A DNA stretch of 64,000 nt from an uncultured Caldilineaceae bacterium (GCA_958295915.1 OY282381.1:2006722-2070721); one strand, 5' to 3'. Counted from the first letter of the stretch, positions 16,857 to 25,073 are shown. Notes: generated by a model not told the origin, from the letters alone. Made by a program: numbers and translations.

Positions 16857-16949
16857 GGTATGAGCGCACCGCCGGGGGTGCGCATCGTGCGAATACCGAA
16901 TTGAGGTATGAGCGCCCTTCAGGTGTTGAACTGGAGGGAATACCGAATT
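16855..16949 (+). repeat. Two tandem repeat D units after the permease
   Basis: 16855-16902 is a variant (GAGGTATGAGCGCACCGCCG ... GTGCGAATACCGAATT); 16903-16949 is a standard 47-bp unit. The first overlaps the permease stop codon. Confidence 0.85.
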
Positions 16950-17020
16950 AACGCCATCTGGATAGTGGTCACATGAGCTACCCCAAACTGAAGTATTGGG
17001 TTTTACGGTCTGTTTCTATT

Positions 17021-17050
17021 GCGCCTCTGCTCGAAAGAGGCGCATTGAAC
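17021..17050 (+). repeat. Repeat A copy 12, leader of the sulfatase gene
   Basis: GCGCCTCT-GCTCGAA-AGAGGCGC-ATTGAAC: the loop is reversed relative to the tail, as if the hairpin had inverted. It lies 27 bp upstream of the sulfatase start. Confidence 0.85.
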
Positions 17051-17076
17051 ACCACCTCTAAGGAGACTTTGTTTCC

Positions 17077-18582
17077 ATGCGCCCCAAGAATATTCTATTT
17101 ATCCTGACCGACCAATGGCCGGCATGGGCCTTCAGTTTTCGCGGGGCCGATATCCCCACCCCTAATATCGACCGCTTAGCGGCTGAAGGGACGGTTTTCA
17201 GCAACGCCTTTACCACCTGCCCGCTCTGTACACCGGCTCGAGGAACCCTGCTTACGGGGCGCTGGCCCCACCGCACAGGCGTAACCGACAACTACGCGGT
17301 CGGATATTCGCAGCAGCCTTCGATGCCCCTGGCAGAGCGTACCTGGATCGACGAGGCCGTTCGTCTCGGCTATCATGTCGGCTACTTTGGCAAATGGCAT
17401 CTCGGGCCGATCAACCCGGAAGCGCGTGATGCCCATCGCTTTGACCCCCAAGTAGACGTGCGGCGCCAGCCCTATGATCCACAGACGAGCGCCTTCTCCT
17501 ACCAGGTCGCTAAGGAAGGCTACGATCGACAGACGCGCGAAGATCTCATCCGAGGCCGCGCCCCCTTTTGGGGTGAGGTCGCGCAGTCAAAAGAGCAATG
17601 CCCGCCCACGCCTCTTTCGAGCAGAGACGCATTCAACGCTTTTCCGGTGATGAACAACGGCGTCCAATTTCTCGAAACATGGGCCGCGGGAGATCGAAGT
17701 AAACCCTTTTTTCTGACGGTCTCCTCGGCAGAACCACATTTCCCGCACCATCTACCCAAAACATACGCCAGAATTGCGCAACAACGCAAGCCCAGGGCCG
17801 AACTCCCCGCCAATCTGCGGGATAACTGCGCCGGCAGGCCCTGGTTCCATGCTGTGCCTTGGTGGCCCTGCATGGATACGGCTGTGCTGGATGAAGACGA
17901 ATGGCGTACGGTCATCGCCTACTCTCAGGCGCATCTTATGCTTGTCGATGAAGCTATCGGACACGTTCTCAAGGCACTGGATCGACTGGGGCTGCGGGCG
18001 TCCACCACCGTAGTCTTCACCGCCGACCACGGCGATATGGAAGGCGCGCACAACCGCTTCGACAAAGGCCCCTATTTCTATGAAGAAGTTTGGCGCATTC
18101 CGCTCATCATACACACGCCAGATACGGCGCCGGCAACCCAAGATGCCTTTGTCTCGCTTATTGATGTGGGCGAAACGCTCTTCAGTCTCATCAACGCCGC
18201 AACAACCGCTGAACGACCGCGTGCCGGGCGAGATCTGCTGCCGCTGGTGGGCGCCGCCACGCGTCCCGCCCATTGGCCGCAGACCGCATATGGCGTCTAC
18301 AATCTCTACAACGGCATGAGTTTCGCTGTACGCGCCATCCGCAACGAGCGCTACAAGTACGTCTGGAATCCGCAGGCCATAGACGAACTCTACGATCTAC
18401 AGACCGACCCACACGAAATGGAGAATTTGGTAGGACACTCGGGGCAGGCCGCTGCTGCCGAATCCGAACTCCATCATCAGCTTATGGCCTGGCTGGCGGA
18501 CATTGGCGACGACCTCCCGAGCCGGGTCGAACTGCTGCCCCCGGCTGGTACGATTATGGCCACAGGTGAATTGGGGCCGTAA
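17077..18582 (+). CDS. Sulfatase (Cys-type, alkaline phosphatase superfamily)
   Basis: A 501-residue type I sulfatase. The formylglycine motif C-T-P-A-R has its Cys at residue 51 (TTCPLCTPARGTLLTGRWPH). Metal ligands are NILFILTDQ at the start and FTADHGDM in the second half; GKWHLG is also conserved. There is no signal peptide, so a cytoplasmic role on imported sulfated oligosaccharides is likely; activation needs a formylglycine-generating enzyme not seen here. The ATG at 17077 has AAGGAG upstream. Residues 178-187 (TPLSSRDAFN) are encoded by repeat A, in frame. It shares an operon with the sugar importer and GH2. Confidence 0.93.
   Translation: MRPKNILFILTDQWPAWAFSFRGADIPTPNIDRLAAEGTVFSNAFTTCPLCTPARGTLLTGRWPHRTGVTDNYAVGYSQQPSMPLAERTWIDEAVRLGYHVGYFGKWHLGPINPEARDAHRFDPQVDVRRQPYDPQTSAFSYQVAKEGYDRQTREDLIRGRAPFWGEVAQSKEQCPPTPLSSRDAFNAFPVMNNGVQFLETWAAGDRSKPFFLTVSSAEPHFPHHLPKTYARIAQQRKPRAELPANLRDNCAGRPWFHAVPWWPCMDTAVLDEDEWRTVIAYSQAHLMLVDEAIGHVLKALDRLGLRASTTVVFTADHGDMEGAHNRFDKGPYFYEEVWRIPLIIHTPDTAPATQDAFVSLIDVGETLFSLINAATTAERPRAGRDLLPLVGAATRPAHWPQTAYGVYNLYNGMSFAVRAIRNERYKYVWNPQAIDELYDLQTDPHEMENLVGHSGQAAAAESELHHQLMAWLADIGDDLPSRVELLPPAGTIMATGELGP
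17608..17637 (+). repeat. Repeat A copy 7, in frame inside the sulfatase
   Basis: Thirty bases starting exactly on a codon boundary, read T-P-L-S-S-R-D-A-F-N, in the same phase as the pepA copy. Confidence 0.85.
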
Positions 18583-18630
18583 AGACTTGATGTCAGGCAC
18601 GCCCATGACAGAGTAAGGAATACCCCAACC

Positions 18631-21615
18631 ATGAACCGCACATTTTCACTCGATGGAAGCTGGCAGGTCATTTTCGATCACGACAACAAAGGCCGTACCT
18701 TACACTGGCAGCATCGGGAAAATTTCCACAGCTACCACAATATTGAACAAATTACTGTTCCTGCCTGCCTCGAAGAGTTCAAACAGGACTACGAGGGCGT
18801 GGCCTGGTATGGCAAAACCTTCAGCCTGCCTGCGGATTGGAACGGCAAGACCATCCGCCTTCACTTCGAGGCGGTCAACTACCGGGCAGAAATCTGGATC
18901 AATGGCCAAGCCGCCGGCGCGCACGAAGGGGGCTATACTGGGTTCGACCTGGAGATCGATGATCTTCTAGCGCCTCTTTCGGACCGTGGTTCACGGGATT
19001 CATATGATGGGGATGACCGTAGTTATCATCTCAATCACAATAATCATATAAATCATAGTCGCAGAGGCGCATTGAACGCGTACACGGACACAGAGAACTT
19101 CATCGCCGTGCGGGTCATTACCCCACTGATCACCCGCGATGTCGTGATCGATGGCCTGGGTCGGGATGATATGCCCCATTGGCGCGGCGCAATCACAGGC
19201 GGGATCTGGCAGTCCGTTTCACTCATTGCCACGGACGCTGTCTATATTGAAAATGTATTTGTAACAACCGACATTGAAGTCGGCGATGTCTCGGTGGAGA
19301 TGGAGATCCGCAACACCAGTCTCAAAAATCAAAAAGCCGAACTGAGGTGGCAGATCGCGCCCTATGCAGACGATACGCCCGCAACCTCGGACTCTGAACA
19401 ACGCACCCTGAGACCGGGAGCCAACACCGTGGTGACGGAACTGAATGTCGCCGATTTCAAACTCTGGCAGCTCGATGACCCCTACCTCTATTTGCTGACA
19501 TCCAGCGTCGCGCTGCAGGATGCGGTTTCAGACCAGGTGGAAACGCGTTTCGGTTTTCGCGAGTTCACCGCAAAGGGCAAAAGCTTCTATCTCAACGACG
19601 AAAAGATCATCCTGAAAACAACCTTCAATGAAGCCTTCTACCCCCATTCACTGGCCTATCCCAGAGATCTGGATCTGCTCAAGAAAGAGTTCAAGCTGAT
19701 CAAAGAAGGCAACATCAACATGATTCGACCCTGGCGCAAGCCCCAACCGCCGGTCGTCTACGATTTGGCGGACGAGATGGGCGTGCTGTTCGTTGGCGCC
19801 CTGCCGGTTGAGTGTATGTCGAATTGGCCCCAGATCACCCCCTATACCCAACAACGGATCGAGAATGAAGTGACCGAGATGGTCCTGCGCGATCGCAACC
19901 ATCCATCGATCGTCATCTGGGAGATGTTCAACGAAATCATGCGGCCTGGTCTCAAACGACTGCGCCATAAGACTTCGCTGAAAGCCCGCGCCCTGGATTC
20001 TACACGGCTCATCATCGATGAAGCCGGCGGCTTTGCCGGCGTGTGCAGCCTCTATCTGCCGGGTTCATACGAGCCTACGCTGATCAACGATGTCCACGAT
20101 TACCCAGGCACGCCCCTCGATCAGGAAAGCTACGATAGGCTGCTGATGCTAGGCAAGACAGAAGCTGAACTCAAGGCCATGGGGCGAGAAGCGTTGGGCC
20201 AGCATCGGCGTAGCTATATCGCGCCCGGCCTGTTGACCAATATCTCTGAATTGGGCTATGGCAGCATCCCCGACTTGGAGGCCAATCTGGCCCAATATCG
20301 GCGCGAGGGCAATCCCATCACCCCAGATTATCGGATTCATGCGCGTCTGCATGATTCCTACCAGGCGATCTACAAGCAGGCAGGGCTGGACCAAATTTTT
20401 CCAACCTTCCACGACTTTATGGTCGCCTGCCAGGAAATTCACTACACGGGCAACAAACTGATGGCCGAAGCCTGTCGCATCAACCCCGATATTGCCGGCA
20501 TCGGCATCCATGCTCTCAACGACGGCGACTGGATTGTGGGGGCGGGTCTCATCGACAACTTCCGCAACCCCAAGCGAGCCTATTACGCTATCCAGGAAGT
20601 CTTCGCCGACCGCTATATCGCCATCCGCCCAAGCCATCAGAATCTCTATGCAGAGCAGGATGTGCAGATCGCGCTCACATCGGTCAACGACAAAGAACCT
20701 CTGTCCGGCCCCCTCTCGATTCGGGCGACGGCCAGCGACGGGCAATGTCTGCTCGATATCAACGAAGACATCACTTTGCCGACGGGCATCGTCGAGCTGG
20801 GCGAGTACGCCATCGCCACGGTCGGTCTCGCGGGACGCTGCCTGGTTGAGGTCGCCTTCAGCAGCGGTGCATCCAATTTGCTGGAAAACCGCGTCAGTTT
20901 CTATGTTCTGGAGCGGGAGAAATCGGCTCTGCCCCGGCAAAATGTCTCGATGATCGATCTCGACGGCGCACTCGGCGAGTACCTGTTAGCCCGTGACTTG
21001 GATTTTGCGCCATTTTCAGCAGGGACAGCGCGCCATCAACCGACCCTGATAAATTTGAATGGCTGGGATGGAGAACCGCAATCGATTTTTACTGAGCTGG
21101 AGAACTGGGTCAAAGAAGGCGGGACGGCTGTCTTCCTCAACGCGCCGCCCGAGGTTGTATTGAAAAACAATGGCAAGAGCCATTTATGGCGATTTCTGGA
21201 GAAGGACATCCTCTTGCCGTTCGCCGTCTCTTATTTCACTGGCAAGGGCTTGTGGACGCCCTGTAGCCATGTCGTCAGGAATCATCCAGTCTACGATGGC
21301 CTTCCATCGGCTTGTCTGATGGGGCAGGAATACCGCAATGTCGTCCCGCGGTGGTCGATGGTGACGCCGGAAACAGACTGGATCAGCGGCAATATCAGCT
21401 ATGGCTGGTATGCTGGCCTGAAACATAAACAGAATTACACCGGTGTGACCGCCGCCCTGCACGGCGCTGATGTAACGCAGGTTCCCTATGGAGAAGGTAG
21501 GTACATCCTGTGCACACACCGAATCGTTGAAAATCTCGGCAAAGATCCCTTGGCGGAACGCCTGTTCAGCAATCTGCTACGATGGGTTGTCGCAGAGCGA
21601 CATGAGGTTGTTTGA
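18631..21615 (+). CDS. GH2 family glycosidase (beta-galactosidase/beta-glucuronidase type)
   Basis: A 994-residue GH2 enzyme. The N-terminal jelly-roll sugar-binding domain (FSLDGSWQV ... AEIWINGQAAGAHEGGYTGFDLEIDDLL) is followed by an immunoglobulin-like domain and a TIM barrel, with acid/base Glu435 in IVIWEMFNEIM. The last third is a long extra region with beta domains (SFYVLEREKSALPRQN on). No signal peptide is seen. Residues 114-149 are an in-frame composite of repeats A and C (A-P-L-S-D-R ... NHNNHINHSRRGALN) placed in the loop before TENFIAVRV of the jelly roll, where homologues have a short turn. Glycan specificity is unresolved; the neighbouring sulfatase suggests a sulfated substrate. 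Confidence 0.9.
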   Translation: MNRTFSLDGSWQVIFDHDNKGRTLHWQHRENFHSYHNIEQITVPACLEEFKQDYEGVAWYGKTFSLPADWNGKTIRLHFEAVNYRAEIWINGQAAGAHEGGYTGFDLEIDDLLAPLSDRGSRDSYDGDDRSYHLNHNNHINHSRRGALNAYTDTENFIAVRVITPLITRDVVIDGLGRDDMPHWRGAITGGIWQSVSLIATDAVYIENVFVTTDIEVGDVSVEMEIRNTSLKNQKAELRWQIAPYADDTPATSDSEQRTLRPGANTVVTELNVADFKLWQLDDPYLYLLTSSVALQDAVSDQVETRFGFREFTAKGKSFYLNDEKIILKTTFNEAFYPHSLAYPRDLDLLKKEFKLIKEGNINMIRPWRKPQPPVVYDLADEMGVLFVGALPVECMSNWPQITPYTQQRIENEVTEMVLRDRNHPSIVIWEMFNEIMRPGLKRLRHKTSLKARALDSTRLIIDEAGGFAGVCSLYLPGSYEPTLINDVHDYPGTPLDQESYDRLLMLGKTEAELKAMGREALGQHRRSYIAPGLLTNISELGYGSIPDLEANLAQYRREGNPITPDYRIHARLHDSYQAIYKQAGLDQIFPTFHDFMVACQEIHYTGNKLMAEACRINPDIAGIGIHALNDGDWIVGAGLIDNFRNPKRAYYAIQEVFADRYIAIRPSHQNLYAEQDVQIALTSVNDKEPLSGPLSIRATASDGQCLLDINEDITLPTGIVELGEYAIATVGLAGRCLVEVAFSSGASNLLENRVSFYVLEREKSALPRQNVSMIDLDGALGEYLLARDLDFAPFSAGTARHQPTLINLNGWDGEPQSIFTELENWVKEGGTAVFLNAPPEVVLKNNGKSHLWRFLEKDILLPFAVSYFTGKGLWTPCSHVVRNHPVYDGLPSACLMGQEYRNVVPRWSMVTPETDWISGNISYGWYAGLKHKQNYTGVTAALHGADVTQVPYGEGRYILCTHRIVENLGKDPLAERLFSNLLRWVVAERHEVV
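18970..19077 (+). repeat. Composite repeat C-in-A, in frame inside the GH2 gene
   Basis: 108 bp starting on a codon boundary: A left half, C core (TATGATGGGGATGACCGTAG ... AATCATATAAATCATAGTC), A right half ending ATTGAAC. It adds exactly 36 codons with no stop and is almost identical to the intergenic copy at 10878-10986. Confidence 0.9.
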
Positions 21616-21643
21616 CATCGCCAAACAGATTCGGGAGGACGAT

Positions 21644-22624
21644 ATGGACAGATTCACAGAAGGCAAAGTGTTGCAATGCGCCTCTGCTCGAGAGAGGCGC
21701 GAATGCATACCGTTCGACGTATTCGCGAGGTTTAAGCGAATCCCGAACAGAAATCCGATATTTGCCTGTGAACCGCCCGAATGGGCGGCCGCAGCCCATG
21801 CCATCGTTGTGGACGACACCATTCATTACCTGTGGGGCAGACGCAAGAGAGGCAACTATTGGGTGCTGATGCACAGCGCCGCTCCCACGAGCGACCCCAC
21901 AACGATTACGCACGATCCGCGCAATCCTGTCCTCTTGCCCTCCCAGGAAGGGTTTGACGATTTCACCATCGAATACCCTTTCCCCTTTTGGAATCCTGCC
22001 GACCACAGGTTCTATGTTTATTATCTCGGCAGGCAAAAAGGCCCTCCCAAGCAGACAGGCCTGTTGGTAGGGAACGGAGATTTCGGCACATGGACGCGCG
22101 TTCGCCAGACGCCCGTTATTGCCGCAGATTCCGAATACGAGCGCAAAGGCTCGTCGCATCCCTCTGTTGCTATCGTAGATGACACCATCCACATCATCTA
22201 CACAGGGGAGTCGGCGGGACAACCGGTTATTTGTCACGCGACCGCGCCGACCACCGACCCCGCGGTCGTCACCAAAAACCCTGCCAATCCTATATTCAAA
22301 GGCAGCGGTCAACGGTGGGACAGCCATGGCGTCCGCGAGGCGGAAATCTTCAAAGGACCACAGTATTTCCATATCTTATACGGCGGGTACGATAGCAGAG
22401 CCTGGCGGATCGGGCATGTCCGCACCCGCGATTTCCGCAACTTCGAGCCCAATCCGCACAACCCCATCTTCACGCCATCCGCCGATCGCGGGATGTGGGA
22501 CTGTGACGGCATCCTCACGCCCCAGGTCTTCGAGATCGGAGCGTTCTACTACATGCTCTATGCAGGCCAGAAAGGTAAAGAATGGCAAACTGGCCTTGCC
22601 AGAACATGCAAATCAGACCCTTGA
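21644..22624 (+). CDS. Five-bladed beta-propeller glycosidase-like protein (GH43/GH130-like)
   Basis: A 326-residue protein with the repeating propeller pattern of GH43/GH117/GH130-like enzymes: AHAIVVDDTIHYLWGRR, FDDFTIEYPFPFWNPADHRFYVYYLG, SSHPSVAIVDDTIHIIYTGE, DSHGVREAEIFKGPQYFHILYGG and MWDCDGILTPQVFEIGAFYYMLYAG. Acidic residues at blade starts are candidates for catalysis, but the exact family cannot be fixed by eye. The ATG at 21644 has GGGAGGA upstream. Residues 10-19 (LQCASARERR) come from repeat A read in its reverse orientation. It is the last gene of the sulfatase/GH2 operon. Confidence 0.8.
   Translation: MDRFTEGKVLQCASARERRECIPFDVFARFKRIPNRNPIFACEPPEWAAAAHAIVVDDTIHYLWGRRKRGNYWVLMHSAAPTSDPTTITHDPRNPVLLPSQEGFDDFTIEYPFPFWNPADHRFYVYYLGRQKGPPKQTGLLVGNGDFGTWTRVRQTPVIAADSEYERKGSSHPSVAIVDDTIHIIYTGESAGQPVICHATAPTTDPAVVTKNPANPIFKGSGQRWDSHGVREAEIFKGPQYFHILYGGYDSRAWRIGHVRTRDFRNFEPNPHNPIFTPSADRGMWDCDGILTPQVFEIGAFYYMLYAGQKGKEWQTGLARTCKSDP
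21671..21700 (-). repeat. Repeat A copy 13, in frame near the N-terminus of the propeller glycosidase
   Basis: TTGCAATGCGCCTCT-GCTCGAG-AGAGGCGC starts on a codon boundary and is read L-Q-C-A-S-A-R-E-R-R, the same phase as the thrS copy. Confidence 0.85.
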
Positions 22625-22695
22625 TTTATTTGATTCTTATGATGATGAACTGCAGTTATCAAGACAATCAGATGAATCATAAAAATCAGTGGTCC
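22618..22695 (+). repeat. Repeat C copy 3
   Basis: CCCTTGATTTATTTGATTC ... GATGATGAACTGCAGTTATC ... AATCATAAAAATCAGTGGTC. It overlaps the stop codon of the propeller glycosidase gene. Confidence 0.8.
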
Positions 22696-22770
22696 ATCAT
22701 GGCGCCAGACATGCAGGGCCGGATTGTCACCCCAGATTCTGCAGCCGGCGCCTACGAACGACAACGGTGT

Positions 22771-22801
22771 AAAGCAAAAATGCAGAGCGTTCGCTCTGCA
22801 T
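22771..22801 (-). terminator. Rho-independent terminator of tRNA-Lys
   Basis: On the minus strand ATGCAGAGC-GAAC-GCTCTGCAT followed by TTTTTGCTTT: a nine-bp stem with a T tract 15 bp after the tRNA. Confidence 0.88.
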
Positions 22802-22815
22802 TCCCTCCTCCTCAA

Positions 22816-22888
22816 TGAGCCCCCTGGGACTCGAACCCAGAACCCACGGCTTAAAAGGCCGTTGCTCTACCAATTGAGCTAGGGACCC
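22816..22888 (-). tRNA. tRNA-Lys (anticodon TTT)
   Basis: A 73-base cloverleaf: acceptor GGGTCCC/GGGGCTC, D arm GCTC-AATTGGTA-GAGC, anticodon arm ACGGC-CTTTTAA-GCCGT with anticodon TTT, T arm CTGGG-TTCGAGT-CCCAG, discriminator A. CCA is not encoded. It has its own promoter and terminator. Confidence 0.95.
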
Positions 22889-22904
22889 GCAGCAACAGGT
22901 ATCT

Positions 22905-22933
22905 ATTCTAGCTTACGGGGCCGATCGAAGCAA
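22905..22933 (-). promoter_or_regulatory. Sigma70-like promoter for tRNA-Lys
   Basis: On the minus strand TTGCTT, 17-base spacer, TAGAAT, ending 16 bp upstream of the tRNA 5' end. Confidence 0.65.
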
Positions 22934-23115
22934 ATTTTGGTGTTGAACCCAGACCACCATCTCGGACGACAGGGACGCTGCCGATATGAGCGAATCTTCA
23001 TGGCAGCGCCAAGGTGTCCGACTGCCGAATCCTCTCCCCAGGAACGCGCAGGAAGCGAGGCGACAGGGCAATACACTGCGCCCTTTGCCCAACCAACCCT
23101 GCGCGTCCGCTTCCC

Positions 23116-23862
23116 CTAAATGATCGGCGGGTCATCAGGATAGGCTTCGTCGCGCAGGACATCCGCCTGGGCAATCCAACTGGCAAAGTTGAGTTCATCA
23201 CCCGTCAGGTGGGCAGGGATGATCCGCGCCAGTTCGTCCGGCGCTCGCTCCGCCAACTGCCTGAACGTGAAGATCCCCGCGGCGTAGAGTTCGTCTTCGT
23301 ACACCTGATCGATACCGTCAATGCGGGTCAGAGCGTCGGGGAGAGGCCCATCATAGACGGCGCCCACCCGACTGTTTGCCATTGCCAATTCCCGAGCCTG
23401 ATTGATCCAGGCCCGGGGGTTGCTGCTAGGCAGGGCTTTGGTGATCTGCTGTAGGGTTTCGGCATCGATTCGGGAAATTTGATGCCAGGTAAAGATGCCG
23501 ACCTGATACAGTCGCTGCTCGTAGAGATCACCGATGCCACGAATGGCCGTGAGATCATCCGGGCGGTTTGCGACAGCCGGCTCCGAGGCGCGCCCTGTCT
23601 GCGCGCTGTCATCTCCCTCGACCTGCTGCCGCGCGTCCTGCGAGGGCTCTCGCTCTTCTGTCGGCAAATCCTGATCGCCATCGGTCTGGGCTGAAGGCTC
23701 ATCATGCAGCAGTGGGGATGCAGCCATGCCGGACGACAACGATGTCAAATCCACACGACTGCGCCGGAACCGAAACCACAGCCATTCAACAAGAGTCGAG
23801 CTTATCCAGCCAAGCAGAAAACCAGCGAAAACATTCCAGAGCAAATCTCTCGTCAGTGCCAT
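23116..23862 (-). CDS. Membrane-anchored protein with two helix-hairpin-helix domains
   Basis: A 248-residue protein with one N-terminal membrane segment (LLWNVFAGFLLGWISSTLVEWLWF), an acidic, Gln- and Glu-rich linker of about 65 residues, and two helix-hairpin-helix units of the flap-endonuclease-like COG3743 type: DDLTAIRGIGDLYEQRLYQVGIFTWHQIS and DALTRIDGIDQVYEDELYAAGIFTFRQLA. Such units bind DNA or act as protein interaction modules; no nuclease domain is present. The ATG at 23862 has GGGGGAAG upstream. Its role is unknown; it may tether DNA or a partner at the membrane. A repeat A copy lies 25 bp upstream. Confidence 0.82.
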   Translation of the reverse strand: MALTRDLLWNVFAGFLLGWISSTLVEWLWFRFRRSRVDLTSLSSGMAASPLLHDEPSAQTDGDQDLPTEEREPSQDARQQVEGDDSAQTGRASEPAVANRPDDLTAIRGIGDLYEQRLYQVGIFTWHQISRIDAETLQQITKALPSSNPRAWINQARELAMANSRVGAVYDGPLPDALTRIDGIDQVYEDELYAAGIFTFRQLAERAPDELARIIPAHLTGDELNFASWIAQADVLRDEAYPDDPPII

Positions 23863-23887
23863 GCATGCTTCCCCCTTGCGTGATATA

Positions 23888-23917
23888 GTTGAATGCGTCT
23901 CTGCTCGAAAGAGGCGC
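23888..23917 (-). repeat. Repeat A copy 14, leader of the HhH gene
   Basis: GTTGAATGCGTCTCT-GCTCGAA-AGAGGCGC, 30 bp, about 25 bp upstream of the HhH-protein start. Confidence 0.85.
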
Positions 23918-23994
23918 GTTGAAGAGACGCGAGTTCAGGTTGAAGTGTAGCCTTCAGGCAATCGGATGTCAAAGATTTCTGCCGTGGGCAATGT

Positions 23995-24293
23995 CGCGCC
24001 CTACAGTGGCGCGCACAACCCTTATCGCGCCCTACAGTGGCGCGCACAACCCTTATCGCGCCCTACAGTGGCGCGCACAACCCTTATCGCGCCCTACAGT
24101 GGCGCGCATACAACTCTTGCCGCGCCTTACAGTGGCGCGCATACAACTCTTGCCGCGCCCTACAGTGGCGCGCATACAACTCTTGCCGCGCCTTACAGTG
24201 GCGCGCATACAACTCTTGCCGCGCCTTACAGTGGCGCGCATACAACTCTTGCTGCGCCCTACAGTGGCGCGCATACAACCCTTATCGCGCCCT
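23995..24293 (+). repeat. Nine-unit tandem array of repeat B
   Basis: Units 1-3 are 31 bp (core CTACAGTGGCGCGCACAACC), units 4-9 are 33 bp (core TACAGTGGCGCGCATACAAC), followed by a partial tenth. Each unit holds the inverted repeat GCGCC-N6-GGCGC. Change is by unit type and single bases (CTACAG/TTACAG), so the array grew by recent duplication. Thirty-three bases equal 11 codons and all three plus-strand frames stay open across much of it, but nothing supports translation. The 3' end reaches the stop codon of the TrmH-type gene. Confidence 0.93.
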
Positions 24294-25073
24294 CCTCTTT
24301 GACAGCCTACGCTGCCGCGCCGCCTCGAAGAGAATAATAGCGCCGGCCGCGGCGACATTGAGGGATTCGGTCATGGCGGCCATTGGAATCGCTACAGTCG
24401 TGCCTTTTTCCCGGATCTGTGAACTCGACCCATGCGCCTCGTTTCCCAATACCAGAACAGATGGCTTGCCCCAATCCACATCATCATACAGGACTCTACC
24501 CTCTGCGCATGCCACATAAAGCGTCTGCTCGGCGGAGAGAATCTCCCAAACTGCCTGCCACTGCGCCAACACACGAATCGGGAGCCGAAAGTGGGCGCCC
24601 ATCGCCGCCCGTATCACTTTACTGTTGAACGGGTCGACACAGCCTGGCCCAAACAGCGCCTGATCGACGCCAGCTGCGGCTGCTGTGCGCAGGAGAGTCC
24701 CACCGTTGCCTGGATCCTGCACGCCATCCAGGACGAGGGACAGAGCGCCGACAGGAGGCAGGGACAGAGCCGGCATGGCGGCAACCGCCACAATGCTCTG
24801 AGGCGATACCGTCTCGCTAATTTTGTTGAGAATTTCTCCGGCCACCAAATAGACCGGGCACATCCGCTCGATCTGGGCGACGAGATCCGGCTGCGCGTCC
24901 GCGGCGGCTACAGTGATAAAACAGGTGCGAAAGACTGCATCCATTGTTAGCGCATCCTGCACCAAACGCATCCCCTCCAACAGGCACAGACCATGGGCTT
25001 GCCGATGACGCCGCCGGCGCAGCTTGCCCGCCAGTTTGATCTGTGGATTGCTGGAACTGGTGATCTCTTTCAT
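24282..25073 (-). CDS. TrmH/SpoU family RNA 2'-O-methyltransferase
   Basis: A 263-residue SPOUT methyltransferase with the N-terminal substrate-binding domain (SSSNPQIKLAGKLRRRRHRQAHGLCLLEG) and the knotted C-terminal domain. Its three motifs are LVLDGVQDPGNGGTLLRTAAAAG (catalytic Arg), SVLVLGNEAHG and IPMAAMTESLNVAAAGAIILFEAARQR. It probably methylates rRNA or tRNA with S-adenosylmethionine; the target cannot be read from sequence. The last residues (S-K-R-R-A-R) and the TAA stop lie in the end of the repeat B array, so the array has shaped the gene's 3' end. It follows rplT, with a terminator between them. Confidence 0.9.
   Translation of the reverse strand: MKEITSSSNPQIKLAGKLRRRRHRQAHGLCLLEGMRLVQDALTMDAVFRTCFITVAAADAQPDLVAQIERMCPVYLVAGEILNKISETVSPQSIVAVAAMPALSLPPVGALSLVLDGVQDPGNGGTLLRTAAAAGVDQALFGPGCVDPFNSKVIRAAMGAHFRLPIRVLAQWQAVWEILSAEQTLYVACAEGRVLYDDVDWGKPSVLVLGNEAHGSSSQIREKGTTVAIPMAAMTESLNVAAAGAIILFEAARQRRLSKRRAR

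Noticed and set aside
16691-16951. Extra ORF containing RYERPSGVELEGIPN
   Set aside because: It is a shadow of the permease frame continuing through repeat D; the peptide is simply the translated repeat.
23995-24293. CRISPR array
   Set aside because: The units are contiguous 31-33 bp copies without unique spacers between conserved repeats, and no cas genes are in the window.
23995-24293. Integron attC sites
   Set aside because: Units are too short, have no R/L box pattern, enclose no cassettes, and no integrase is present.
23889-24519. Coding of repetitive proteins across the repeat B array
   Set aside because: All three forward frames are open only because a short unit is repeated; no ribosome site or conserved domain supports any of them.
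24284-25073. TrmH-type gene as part of the rplT operon
   Set aside because: A clear terminator lies between rplT and this gene at 25111-25140, so co-transcription is unlikely to be the main mode.
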